DNA from: Diplonema papillatum
Taxonomy: Eukaryota; Euglenozoa; Diplonemea; Diplonemida; Diplonemidae
DNA: 64,000 nt
Assembly: GCA_030068145.1 (NCBI GenBank)
Contig: JAPJBO010000546.1
Coordinates: 1-64,000, forward strand
Reading direction: 5' to 3'
Shown: in pieces, positions 54,761 through 64,000 of the stretch
How positions within the stretch are numbered: the stretch's first letter is position 1
Layout of the letters: the number at the start of each line of letters is the position of its first letter
The notes under the pieces: model-generated
Seen by the model: only the letters and a program-made list of their open reading frames with translations
What the model was told of the DNA's origin: nothing
The model's database searches: none
Made by a program: the position numbers and the translations under genes

Positions 54761-55873
54761 ATGATGACGAAAGCCTATGCATGCCTGGCCGTGGCGGCCC
54801 TCGCCTCGGCTGCGCCCATCCACACGATTCCGATTATCAAGTCTGACAAGCCTCTGAACTTGGCTCAGCAGCACGCAACGCTGAGTGCGAAGTACGGTGC
54901 CGTGCAGGCAAGCGTGCCGATCTCGAACTACCAGAACGCGCAGTACTACGGACCCATCACGATTGGCACCCCACCGCAGAGCTTCCTTGTCGTCTTTGAC
55001 ACCGGATCGTCGAACTTGTGGGTTCCGGGAGTCAAGCCCAACATTGTCGGACACAACAGGTACCACCCCGAGCAGTCGTCGACGTACGTCGCGAACGGTA
55101 CAAAGTTCGCTATCGCATACGGTAGTGGAAGCCTTGAGGGTATCATTGACAAGGATGTCGTGAACATTGGCGGGCTGAACGTGACGATCAACTTCGGCGA
55201 GGCCACCAGAATGCCGGGACTCACGTGGGACGTCGCGAAGTTCGACGGTCTCTGCGGGATGGGCTGGCCTGAAATCGCAGTTGACGGGATCACGCCTCCC
55301 TTCTTCTCGCTCATCGCCCAGCAGAAAGTTGCCAAAGGATCTTTCGCCTTCTACTTGACGACCGACGGCTCCTCTATCGGCACGCTGACCCTCGGCGGTG
55401 TCAACACGTCCCACTACTCTGGAGACTTCACGTACGTTCCTGTGTCGAAGGAGGGATACTGGCAGGTTGCCGGTGACGAAGTTAAGTTCAACGGTAAGGC
55501 CATTGGCAACAACGTCAAGGCCATCGTCGACTCCGGCACGAGCCTTCTTGCCTTCCCGACGGAGGTTGCTAAGGTGGTGAACAGCCAGCTCGGCTGCCAG
55601 TCGAACGCCGCCGGCGAATGCGTCTGGACGACGTGCCCGCCTGCCAACTCGCTGCCGGACCTGGTCCTCGTTTTGAGCGGCCAGCAGTTCACCCTCAAGC
55701 AGGCTGACTACATCCTCAACGTCCAGGGCGAGTGCCTCAGCGGTTTCATGGGCATCGACGTTCCGGCGCCTGTCGGCCCCATCTGGATCTTCGGAGACGT
55801 CTTCATGCGCAAGTACTACGTCGAGTTCGACGTCACCAACAAGCGCCTCGGCTTCGCGCTTTCGACGAAGTAA
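54761..55873 (+). CDS. Secreted pepsin-like aspartic protease, copy 2
   Basis: 370 residues, no intron, near-identical to copy 1. Signal peptide MMTKAYACLAVAALASAAP; both catalytic Asp motifs (VFDTGSSNLW; VDSGTSLLAF), the YGSGS flap and the DVFMRKYYVEFD end are intact. Differences from copy 1 are scattered conservative changes (for example IFGDVF for ILGDVF near the end). Its upstream sequence (aaaatcaacccatgcagcaa) also matches copy 1 upstream, so the promoter-proximal region was duplicated too. The start is at the signal-peptide ATG; upstream in-frame codons from 54650 are unlikely to be translated. Confidence 0.95.
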   Translation: MMTKAYACLAVAALASAAPIHTIPIIKSDKPLNLAQQHATLSAKYGAVQASVPISNYQNAQYYGPITIGTPPQSFLVVFDTGSSNLWVPGVKPNIVGHNRYHPEQSSTYVANGTKFAIAYGSGSLEGIIDKDVVNIGGLNVTINFGEATRMPGLTWDVAKFDGLCGMGWPEIAVDGITPPFFSLIAQQKVAKGSFAFYLTTDGSSIGTLTLGGVNTSHYSGDFTYVPVSKEGYWQVAGDEVKFNGKAIGNNVKAIVDSGTSLLAFPTEVAKVVNSQLGCQSNAAGECVWTTCPPANSLPDLVLVLSGQQFTLKQADYILNVQGECLSGFMGIDVPAPVGPIWIFGDVFMRKYYVEFDVTNKRLGFALSTK

Positions 55874-57389
55874 GCAGCTGAGCACCCGTCGGCAGGAGGC
55901 CGCTTCCCTCTCCCGCTTTTCAACTTCTTTCCAACCGTTCGCGGGGGTTCTTCGTATCCACTGCCAACACCATACGGCGCGCCATCAAATTGGAGGGCTG
56001 CGTGAAAGAAACGTCTGGCGAAAAGGCACACCCGCGGCGGGGGGGACCTTCGTTTGCACGCGCGCTGCTCTCATTTTTCGACTTCGCATCTGATGCTGGG
56101 GTTGTAGACACCGCTTAGCGGGGCATCCGCGAAGTTGACGGCCACACCCCCCCTCATACATGCATGCCGCGTGAGCATTTTCGCTGTCGTTGCCCCTTCC
56201 ATCTTTTCCCTCTGTTTGTCCCGAAGAAGCTTTGTCGCTGAAGGAGGCAGTAGGAGTATGCAACAAAGATTCTTCCCACACCCCCCATACTGTTTGCGTT
56301 TGTTTGCATTTCAGGAGTGCGCATGTCTTCCTTCCCATTTTCTCTTTTGCCAACATTTTTGCGTTGCGTCCATGCTGAGGCAGCTGGCTGACAACAGCCA
56401 CCGTGTATGCTGTGGCTCTGGTAGTCCCGATATCGGCTTCAAATCAGAAGCATGAACATGTACTCATGTACTTCTGCAGCTCATACGCGACAGCGAGGAT
56501 TCGGAACCCTTTTACCCACACACGTGACCAAGCACATGAGCCTCAGCACCAACGCCCCCCGTCTTTTGATTCGCTCCTAACGTTAGTCGGTGCTAAAACA
56601 CTCAAACTTCTCACTCTACAAGATAAGCTGAATATACAAAAACCCCGAAGACAAGAATATGATAAAGAGATCTTTTTCGTCTTGCTTTTCCGAGAGTACA
56701 ACTCCTGTCCCGACGCGTTCCCCCGCACCCCCCCCAGTTTTCTTGATGACCTTTTCCTTTGTTCCGGTGCCTTTCGCTCGTGATAATGCGGAGAATCTAC
56801 GAGCTCCACGGCCCACAGGCTGGACGAAGTCGAACCCGCTGCTGAAGATCCGGTGCTGACGTGCAATTCGCTCGGGGCCAGCAAAGGCTTTTTGGGCTCT
56901 GCCCTGTTCACTCGCCGCTACTAGGAGCATCGCTGTTGCTTTTCTTTTCCTGCGCTTGAGTTTGGCGCGTAGATCTTCAACAGCGGGGGTCGGTAGGAGT
57001 TTCATTCGGACGACCTGTTTTCCCAGAAAAAAATGAGTTCATGCCTTTGAAGTGTGAACCTCACGAGGCTAGAAGGGTTTTGTAAATTTCAAACCTTGCG
57101 ATTCAACTCCAGAAGATGTTCGATGCTCGTTCCGCGACCACTGAACCTGGCGCTCTCTGTGGCCTCCCTCGGGACATGAAGGAGCTCCGCCAGGCAACCC
57201 GACTGCTTGGAGCAGGCGCAACTTTGCGTTCGCGTTTTCCGCTTCTCGGCTACATTTTTTCCGGTCAGAGAGTCAAGCGAGTGCAGTGAAGAGTCGTAAA
57301 GTCTTCTTCCTCGCTGCCATCCTGATCTGGCTGAAATGAGTGCATTCAGGTCGGGTGAAAGCAAGAAAAAAGAAGAAGGACTTGAAAAC
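55874..57389. other. Spacer between protease copies 2 and 3
   Basis: The first ~550 bp repeats the 3' flank of copy 1. The remainder (56440-57389) has no recognised feature; frames there are short, and an unrecognised minus-strand frame lies at 56616-57005. Confidence 0.5.
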
Positions 57390-58499
57390 ATGATGACTAA
57401 GGCCTTTGCGTGCCTGGCCGTGGTGGCCCTCGCCTCAGCTGCGCCGTTTCATTCGATTCCGATCATCAGGTCCGACAAGCCTCTGAACTTGGCTCAGCAA
57501 CACGCAACGCTGAGTGCTAAGTACGGTGCCGTGCAGGCAAGCGTGCCGATTATGAACTACGAGAACGCGCAGTACTACGGACAGATCTCGCTGGGTACCC
57601 CGCCGCAGAACTTCCTTGTCATCTTCGACACCGGCTCGTCGAACTTGTGGGTTCCGGGAGTCAAGCCCAACATCATCGGACACAACAGGTACAAGCCCGA
57701 GCAGTCATCGACGTACGTCGCGAACGGTACGAAGTTCGCTATCGCATACGGCAGTGGAGCCCTTGAGGGTATCATTGACCGGGATATCTTCAGAGTTGGC
57801 GGGCTGAACGTGACGCTCAACTTCGGCGAGGCCACCAGAATGCCGGGACTCACGTGGGACGTCGCGAAGTTCGACGGTCTCTGCGGGATGGGCTGGCCTG
57901 AAATCGCAGTTGACGGGATCACGCCTCCCTTCTTCTCGCTCATCGCCCAGCAGAGAGTTACAACCGGGTCCTTCGCCTTCTACTTGACCGGTGACGGCAC
58001 CGTCGGCACGCTGACGCTGGGTGGCGTTAACACGTCTCACTACACTGGAGCCTTTGAGTACGTTCCCGTGTCGAAGCAGGGGTACTGGCAGGTTGCCGGC
58101 GACGACGTTAGCTTCAACGGCAAGTCTCTTGCTAAGGATGTCAAGGCCATCGTCGACTCCGGCACGAGTCTTCTCGCATTCCCGACCGAGATGGCCAAGG
58201 AGATTAACAGCCAGCTCGGCTGCCAGACGAACATTGTTGGCGAATGCGTGTACGCCACGTGCCCGCCTGCCAACTCGCTCCCGGACTTCTCCGTCACTTT
58301 GTCCGGCCACACGTTCACTCTTCAGCAGGCTGACTACGTCCTCAACATCCAGGGCCAGTGCCTCAGCGGCATCATGGGCATCACTATCCCGGCGCCTGTT
58401 GGTCCCATCTGGATCCTTGGTGACGTCTTCATGCGCAAGTACTACGTCGAGTTCGACGTCACCAACAAGCGCCTCGGCTTCGCGCTTTCGACGAAGTAA
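57390..58499 (+). CDS. Secreted pepsin-like aspartic protease, copy 3 (older paralogue)
   Basis: 369 residues, no intron. Signal peptide MMTKAFACLAVVALASAAP, propeptide IPIIRSDKPLNLAQQH, Asp80 in FDTGSSNLW, flap in YGSGA (Ser to Ala versus the other copies), Asp256 in VDSGTSLLAF, and an ILGDVFMRKYYVEFD end. It is more diverged than copies 1 and 2 are from each other (for example DRDIFRVGGLNVTLNF, FEYVPVSKQ, LSGHTFTLQQ), with a one-residue deletion. The 3' flank is only partly shared (gcagctgcgcacccgtaagc). Confidence 0.95.
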   Translation: MMTKAFACLAVVALASAAPFHSIPIIRSDKPLNLAQQHATLSAKYGAVQASVPIMNYENAQYYGQISLGTPPQNFLVIFDTGSSNLWVPGVKPNIIGHNRYKPEQSSTYVANGTKFAIAYGSGALEGIIDRDIFRVGGLNVTLNFGEATRMPGLTWDVAKFDGLCGMGWPEIAVDGITPPFFSLIAQQRVTTGSFAFYLTGDGTVGTLTLGGVNTSHYTGAFEYVPVSKQGYWQVAGDDVSFNGKSLAKDVKAIVDSGTSLLAFPTEMAKEINSQLGCQTNIVGECVYATCPPANSLPDFSVTLSGHTFTLQQADYVLNIQGQCLSGIMGITIPAPVGPIWILGDVFMRKYYVEFDVTNKRLGFALSTK

Positions 58500-58744
58500 G
58501 CAGCTGCGCACCCGTAAGCAGGAGACCTTCCCTCTCCCGCTTCTCTCGCTGACGAGAAATTGAACCGCCTTCTAATGAGCCAGCAGCCGAACAGGCTGCT
58601 CGCCCCCTTCCCCACGAGCACAGCCTGGCCCAGCGGACAAAGCAACAACGTTGTCAACCACACACGGAAGCGCCTTTGCACTTCTTTTTTACTTTTGAAT
58701 CGCATTGCACTCTCTTATGTTTCCCTGCTTTATCTTGAATATAA

Positions 58745-58880
58745 CACCTGCTTTGTAGAAAGTACTCGAGGTGGCTGCCAGTTGCCAAATCTCGCAATTG
58801 CAACAAAGAGTCCAAAACCTGGACGGAGGGAGGAAATGCGCTGCAGCCCACGCGAAACACAGGCAAATCTGATTTAGCAC
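58745..58880. repeat. Dispersed repeat RC, copy 2
   Basis: Matches 37655-37785 at gtggctgccagttgcc and cgcgaaacacaggcaaatctg, with an insertion of about 20 bp in the middle. Confidence 0.6.
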
Positions 58881-59549
58881 CGGGCGCGAGCGGTCAACAG
58901 AGCAAACAAAACGACCCGTTTTTTGGCGTCAAGAACTCCTATATTTGCGATTTAGAAAACACCAATTTTGTCGGATGCATCGTTTCTACCCGCTGCCGTC
59001 GCAATAGACACCGGACAACACCCCCCCCCCCGAGTACTTTTATGACCGAAGCTTCTTTGTCTTCCCCTTTCCGGGTTAAAAATGACCTTCCGAACGCGCG
59101 TGGATCGAGAAACAGCCAGAACCCCTCGGAACCTCAACAGCAAGGTTCCCTGTGTCTGGCCCCGTTCACTCGGACGGCTACATCTTTGCCCCTCAACACA
59201 CCTTCGGTTTCTTGTCTCGCACAAGGTGGGCGCGGGGGAGCCTTAGGCGCCTCTCCCCCCCCCCTCTCGCCAAGACAGCCCTTCCTCCCCTGTGCACTCT
59301 CTACTCGTGATCCTGTGAGCCTCTTCCTGAAGACAACGACGACCACGCCCGTCAAAACGCGGCTGCGAATCAAACACCCACAACATTAAGCAATTATACA
59401 GCAACGCCCCGGCTCCCGTGCTCTGAGGAGTTTATACTTCGCAAGACAAGCCAGAGCGTTGTAGCGATTCGTAGTCATAAGCAGGGCGGGCACCGAGGGT
59501 TTAAACTGATTGCTCAAGCTCCGTTGCCTAAATCGGGGACGGCCCCTGT

Positions 59550-59745
59550 GGTCCCGGCTGCGACGAGCTACGAACAGCAACCCGACTCACACCGCTGTCC
59601 TGCCTGCAGACACTCAGGTTCCGCGCTGATGATGGTACACTTCATGCGTCCGTGGCTTGAAATGCCAATGTGCACATGGGATCGGTGCGGCGTTGAGCAC
59701 TGCACCACTGCGAGCACGTTCTGGCAAAGCCCCTCCACACCTTTT
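59550..59745. repeat. Dispersed repeat RB, copy 3
   Basis: gcgacgagctacgaacagca, ctgcagacactcaggttccg, gctgatgatggt, gtccgtggcttgaaatgcc and gcgagcacgttctggcaa; the most diverged of three copies. Confidence 0.7.
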
Positions 59746-60177
59746 TATGACACACCCTAGAAAAGCAGCCAGCGCAGCCTACACACCCCGTCAACTTCGT
59801 CGTTCGGTTTTCAGAGCAAGAGAAGAAAGCAAAAAGCAATCGCCGTGTTTCCTTTTTTTCTCTTCTGCGGAATGTCTTCAAGAGTGGCATGCACGGTCTC
59901 TTCAACCGTGAAAACCTTTCGCTCAACTACCGAGTGCCTGGCGCCTTTCTTCTCAACCGTTCAAGATAGCCGCTTCATGTTTCGAGCTGAGTCCACGGTC
60001 GTACGAAGACGCAGTGCTTGATCTATGCATCGGGCGTTGTGCGGCCCTATCGCGGCCGACATTGCATCCTAGACCCGACATCGAAGAGTGAACGTGAAGA
60101 AAGGGTTCACAAGATAAGCAAGCAAAAAAAGGCAATGTCGACAGGCCATCAGAACGACGTACATCGACCGCACAAAA

Positions 60178-60433
60178 AACATGCAGCACGTGGGGCACGG
60201 GCCACATTTACTACTTGAAGTGGGTCGGTCACAAACTTACGAACCCGCCCCCTCGTCATGCCCGGACTCTTAGTACAAAAATGCGCGTGGGACCCGCTAG
60301 TTTGTTGTTGATGTCGGGTTCATTAGTCACAAACTTGGCTGGCCGTGTTCATATATGTCTGCATCCCCTTCCCAGCCGTCAACCGGAGACCTTCAAACAC
60401 CGAAACTTTGAACCGCGAAAACGCTAGAATTAA
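60178..60433 (+). repeat. Dispersed repeat RA, copy just upstream of last gene
   Basis: agcacgtggggcacgggcca, gtgggtcggtcacaaac, ttggctggccgtgtt and a tail gtcaaccggagaccttcaaa...aaacgctagaattaac. It ends ~64 bp before the ATG at 60497, so it makes up the 5' UTR or core promoter of that gene. Confidence 0.6.
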
Positions 60434-60496
60434 CACGAACCTGATAGGGGAACACAAAGGTGCCGCCGCACTGCATATGATCAAGCCGAGCGCCGC

Positions 60497-63400
60497 ATGA
60501 GCAAGCAAGCGGCTGCTCAGCCGGCACCGGCGAAGCAGCCGGGGCAGTTGTCGCGAGGGGTCGTCGAGCGGAATGCGGGGAAGGCGGCGAAGGCCGGCGG
60601 CGCCGGGGTGCAGCGGGCGAAGCCCGAGTCCGCGATGAAGACGCTGCTCAGCCGGCTGCGGCTGGCGCCAGCGCCGCAGCAACAGCAGCCGCAGAAGCAG
60701 CCGCAACGGCAGCCGCAACAGCAGCCGCAGAAGCAGCCGCAACAACAGCAACAACAGCCACAACAGCAGCAGCAGCAGCGGCAGCAGCAGCAGCCGGAGG
60801 CGGTGCGGAGCCCTGCATCAGCGCCGTCGCAGCCGCGGTCTCACCAGCCGACCCCATTCAAGGGCCAAGGGTCGCTGGTCCCCAGCCTGCCCGCCGGCGC
60901 GTCGCCGCCGGCGAGCGTGCGGTCGGCGTCGATGCCCCTGCGGCAGAAGCAGCCGCCGCCGCCGCAGCCGCAGCAGCAGCCTCAGCGCGACCCGGCCGCG
61001 GCGCCGGCGCCGCCCCCCGGCGGGAAAGGCGGCGCGCCCGCCGCGAAGGGCCCGTCCCGGTCGCACACCCCTGCCCTGCCAGCCTCGCCCCCCGGCGCAG
61101 CCTCGCCGTCGGTGACCCCCACCGCCGGGCGCGGGCGGGGCGTGTCGCCGGCGGCCTCGGCGCTGGTCGACTCGCTCTTCGCAAAAGCGGCGCCGACACC
61201 CCGTGGCAGGGGCCGCGGGTCCTCCCTCGGCGACTTGCAGCGGAGGGCATCCCTCGGCCGGCAGAGCGCCGCATCGACTCCAAGCCAGTCGCGGCGGTCT
61301 TCGGTCCAGCCGGCCGGCGGTGGAGCTTCGTCGGCGTTCCCCGTGTCGCCTGGCCAGGGGCCTGGTGCGCCGCTGTTGGCCATGCAGCTCCTGCAGAGCC
61401 GCGGTGTGCGGCGGCGGTCGCCTGGGTCTCCGTCGCAAGGCACGCGGTCACCAAGCCTCGTCCCCCATTCTCGCTCGCCGAGCCCTTCGCCGCTGCTGCC
61501 AAGTTCGCCGCTGCCGGCGCTGAGCCCGCGGGCGACGCCGGTCCTGAAGAGCGCGGGCGCCGCACCGCGGCCGGCGGCGTCCAACCACTCTCTGCCCCTC
61601 AGCCCCCCGCGCCCCAGGCAGCAGCACCCCCGCAGCCCGATGCAGCTGCCGGGGGTCGACAGCACCCGGCAGGCGCCCCGGCGTGTGTTCGGACCGGCCG
61701 ACGGTTCGTCGCGCTCCGGTTCCCAACGGCAGTCGGTCTCCGCCCATAACAGGCAGCAGGGGTTCAGGGGCGTGCCGTCGAGCGCTGGGGACGAGCCGTC
61801 GCTGGATCACGACGGCTTCTCCAGCGACACGGCCGACGGATCCGGCAGCAGCGGGGCGAAGAAGACCTCCGACGGATCCAGCGAATCCGCGAAGGCTGCG
61901 ACGGCGAAGCCGAAGCAGGCCGCGAGCGAGCCGTTGGAAACCATGCAAGTCCAGCCGCGCGTGCCGTCGACGCAACTCAACAACTCATCTGACAGCGCGG
62001 CTATACGGGCGTCTCCAAAGAGCCTCGCCGAGGACGACCTCGTCAACCCGCTGGTGACCTTGCCCCAAAGGGGATCGGCGCAGGGCAGTGAACGCGGCGC
62101 TCCAACCGGACCGCACACGCACTACCCCCTTCCTTCCCTCTCGCCCGCAACCCTGACCCCGGGAAACGCCACTCCGATTTCTTCGTGCGCCCGCGTGTCT
62201 CCGTCTCCCACCGAAACACCTCCCGGCAGCAACGGTATCCGATCCGCCCTCGAACTGCAACTGCAAGCGAAGCAGCGCGAGATTGACGCGCTGCAGGCGA
62301 GGATCCGAGACTCGGGCAGCTCCCCGGGACGAGCGCAGCCGTCGTACAGAACAGACGACGAATCGAGGAGGACGACGCCGGTGCACAGCAACAGGGGCGA
62401 CCCGTTGGGCAGCGCCAGACGACCTTCTCTCGGGCCCGCGCTGGAAGACGTCTCGTTGCTGCGAGGCGACCTGAGGGAGCTGTCGAACAGCTTGGAGAAG
62501 CTGAAGGCCAAGCAACGAGCTGTCAGCGAAGGCAAGTCTTACACTCCCCCGTCAGGCAAGGCCAGCTTCGACGATTCTTCGTGGAAGGACAACGTGGCCT
62601 CCGCGACGCAGAGGGCTGACTTCGAGTTGTCACGCACGCTCGACTACTTCAACGCGGCGCTGCAGCAGGTGCGGGACGGCGTCGCGACGGTTGAGAACTT
62701 GAGCTCGCTGCTCTCGCCGGACCGGGCGATGGGCCTGCGGTCGTTCCCAGCGACGCCGCTCGACTTTTTGGAGCAGTACGAGAGCCGGCACCGGCGGGAC
62801 CTCGAGCTCCACGAGCGGCAGGTCCGCACGATCCTCACGCAGAGCGACTGCTTCCTCAAGGAACGCCTCTGGCTGCTCGGCCGCGAGGCGCGCGTGCGCC
62901 GGCAGCTCGAGTCGACAGAATCCTCGACCAGCGCCGCTCTCCGCCGCGCGATCGCCGAGATGCTCGGATACCTCAGTGGGCGGGCGCCGCTGGAGCCGCC
63001 TTCGACGAGTGTCACGCCGCGTGCGTACACACCCTCCCCGCCCGGCGGGGGGTTCCAGTCTCCCGGCAGCCAGGGCCAGTTCGGTTCGTTTGACAAGACC
63101 CCGGCGTACATACCGGGGTACGGGTGCTCCGTCGATTATCAAGCGAAGAGCCCTAGTGCGGCGGTCGGGAAGCGGACACCTGGAGGCCTCGACTTGCCGT
63201 TGCTGGAGGCGTGGCACAGGGACTGTTTGAATGGCTTGGTGGCGGTGCAGGAACGCGCGCTTTGGGGAACCGAGGAGCAAACCCGGAACGACGTGGTCCA
63301 GCGGGAGAGGTCGGAGAGGAGGCGGCTCGCGGACGCGGACGTCGGGGAGATGATCCTGACGCTCTCCCCGCGTTCGAAGGCGGACCAGCGGTATCGGCAC

Positions 63401-64000
63401 CCGCACCACAGCTACCCACCCGAGGACCCCTACGGGCCGCATTACACGAGCTGGACTCTGCCGAACGGCGCAACGACAGGTTCGAAGCCCATCCAAACAC
63501 CGACCGCGGGAGGTCCACACGTCGCCCCCCGCTTGTCGATCTCGACGCCGGCGGCGCCCTCGGGGTACTACCCTTCGCCGTCGAACCTGATATCCACGCC
63601 GCCGCCTCCCCCGCATGCTCAGAGCTACGCGCCCGTCGTCTCCCCATACAACCAGACCCAGTTCGCGACAGCCCCGCAGCACGAGTACATGACGCCCGGC
63701 GAGCCCCGCCCGCCGCCCGTCCGCCCGCACCACGCGCCCGCGGCCCCATTCGTGCACTCCGCGCACTCGGCGACGAAGGCGCGGGAAGAAGTGTACGACC
63801 TCGTCGTCTCCGGCGAGCGGGTGCAGCGGCTCTCGCCGCCGCCTGGCGACGCCGCCCCCCGCGCGGCGCCCGCCGCCGCCGCCGGCGACCGGGCGCGTAC
63901 GCCGGCGAGCCGGCAGAAGGTGCAGACGCCGCTGACCCCGGCTTCCGGGGCCCCTTCGCCGTTTCCGGCCCGGACGCGCACCGCGCCTCCCCCGCGGGCG
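60497..64000 (+). CDS. Large GC-rich Pro/Ser/Gln-rich protein, partial (runs off window)
   Basis: Open for 1,168 codons to the last base of the window; no stop. An in-frame TAG at 60455 and no other ATG before 60497 support this start, unless an upstream exon exists. Residues ~60-100 are Gln/Pro-rich (LAPAPQQQQPQKQPQRQPQQ), then ~500 residues of disordered Ser/Pro/Arg/Ala-rich sequence with many SP and TP dipeptides (candidate proline-directed phosphosites). At about 580-610 and 650-830 charged helical, probably coiled-coil segments occur (LELQLQAKQREIDALQARIR; RGDLRELSNSLEKLKAKQRA; FLEQYESRHRRDLELHERQV). No enzymatic domain is recognised. Composition suggests a scaffold, cytoskeletal or centrosomal-type protein, an inference only. 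The GC content is far above its neighbours, which also makes long false frames on the other strand. Confidence 0.75.
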   Translation, partial: MSKQAAAQPAPAKQPGQLSRGVVERNAGKAAKAGGAGVQRAKPESAMKTLLSRLRLAPAPQQQQPQKQPQRQPQQQPQKQPQQQQQQPQQQQQQRQQQQPEAVRSPASAPSQPRSHQPTPFKGQGSLVPSLPAGASPPASVRSASMPLRQKQPPPPQPQQQPQRDPAAAPAPPPGGKGGAPAAKGPSRSHTPALPASPPGAASPSVTPTAGRGRGVSPAASALVDSLFAKAAPTPRGRGRGSSLGDLQRRASLGRQSAASTPSQSRRSSVQPAGGGASSAFPVSPGQGPGAPLLAMQLLQSRGVRRRSPGSPSQGTRSPSLVPHSRSPSPSPLLPSSPLPALSPRATPVLKSAGAAPRPAASNHSLPLSPPRPRQQHPRSPMQLPGVDSTRQAPRRVFGPADGSSRSGSQRQSVSAHNRQQGFRGVPSSAGDEPSLDHDGFSSDTADGSGSSGAKKTSDGSSESAKAATAKPKQAASEPLETMQVQPRVPSTQLNNSSDSAAIRASPKSLAEDDLVNPLVTLPQRGSAQGSERGAPTGPHTHYPLPSLSPATLTPGNATPISSCARVSPSPTETPPGSNGIRSALELQLQAKQREIDALQARIRDSGSSPGRAQPSYRTDDESRRTTPVHSNRGDPLGSARRPSLGPALEDVSLLRGDLRELSNSLEKLKAKQRAVSEGKSYTPPSGKASFDDSSWKDNVASATQRADFELSRTLDYFNAALQQVRDGVATVENLSSLLSPDRAMGLRSFPATPLDFLEQYESRHRRDLELHERQVRTILTQSDCFLKERLWLLGREARVRRQLESTESSTSAALRRAIAEMLGYLSGRAPLEPPSTSVTPRAYTPSPPGGGFQSPGSQGQFGSFDKTPAYIPGYGCSVDYQAKSPSAAVGKRTPGGLDLPLLEAWHRDCLNGLVAVQERALWGTEEQTRNDVVQRERSERRRLADADVGEMILTLSPRSKADQRYRHPHHSYPPEDPYGPHYTSWTLPNGATTGSKPIQTPTAGGPHVAPRLSISTPAAPSGYYPSPSNLISTPPPPPHAQSYAPVVSPYNQTQFATAPQHEYMTPGEPRPPPVRPHHAPAAPFVHSAHSATKAREEVYDLVVSGERVQRLSPPPGDAAPRAAPAAAAGDRARTPASRQKVQTPLTPASGAPSPFPARTRTAPPPRA

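Larger units (their letters stand above)
58500..60177. other. Intergenic region after the protease cluster
   Basis: Contains RC copy 2 (58745-58880) and RB copy 3 (59550-59745). C-runs at 59019-59028 and 59252-59262. Short frames at 59042-59389 and elsewhere have no recognisable content. Confidence 0.5.

Noticed and set aside
52344..55885. Minus-strand frames of 396 and 389 codons opposite the protease copies
   Set aside because: They recur only because the proteases are duplicated; the + strand has intact catalytic motifs and signal peptides.
62630..63766. 378-codon minus-strand frame in the GC-rich end
   Set aside because: Very high GC depletes stop codons on all frames; the + frame is unbroken for 3.5 kb and has coherent coiled-coil and Gln/Pro blocks.

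Overview
The window is nuclear DNA of a unicellular eukaryote. The genes have canonical GT-AG introns and encode cyclin-dependent kinases, poly(A)-binding protein, mitochondrial biotin carboxylase, secreted pepsin-type proteases and a calpain-7-type protease. They are separated and invaded by many repeats and mobile elements. I infer a protist with a repeat-rich genome, plausibly an alveolate such as a chromerid or another relative of apicomplexans, but nothing here proves the lineage. Every recognised protein gene lies on the + strand; only a decayed transposase gene lies on the minus strand.

Layout. 1-5.7 kb: repeat zone with a ~350-bp tandem repeat, seven copies of a ~210-bp inverted-repeat MITE plus a truncated one, a ~40-bp minisatellite, and an element whose ends are inverted arrays of a 16-bp CCCGAACTT-type unit. 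5.77-6.07 kb: a foldback array. 6.3-8.0 kb: a broken DDE transposase (minus strand). 8.3-10.9 kb: calpain-7-like protease in one exon. 12.6-13.2 kb: tandem tRNA-like repeats. 13.7-29.9 kb: a first cyclin-dependent kinase gene whose four exons total 888 nt but spread over 16.2 kb, because a 2.8-kb and a 12.3-kb intron are packed with elements. 30.9-32.6 kb: its compact tandem paralogue (PSTALRE type, five exons). 33.4-34.5 kb: an element remnant. 34.7-36.6 kb: poly(A)-binding protein, two exons. 36.6-44.4 kb: gene-poor, with a 1.2-kb transposon having ~310-bp inverted ends. 44.5-46.8 kb: 3-methylcrotonyl-CoA carboxylase biotin subunit with a tiny last exon. 48.8-51.2 kb: a small, probably mitochondrial protein whose intron carries a hAT-like element inside an array of TTAGGG-containing 12-mers. 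52.1-58.5 kb: three tandem aspartic proteases plus a relic of another. 60.5-64.0 kb: start of a very GC-rich, disordered Pro/Ser/Gln-rich protein that runs off the window.

The genes do not form one pathway. Two local duplications stand out (the kinase pair and the protease cluster), as do the element-filled introns. Target-site duplications, several confirmed by empty sites inside this same window, define a MITE family (4 bp), a Tc1/mariner-like element (TA) and a hAT-like element (8 bp). A dispersed family with a tRNA-like module, unusually at its 3' end, is also present. I saw no CRISPR array, rRNA gene or intact tRNA gene.
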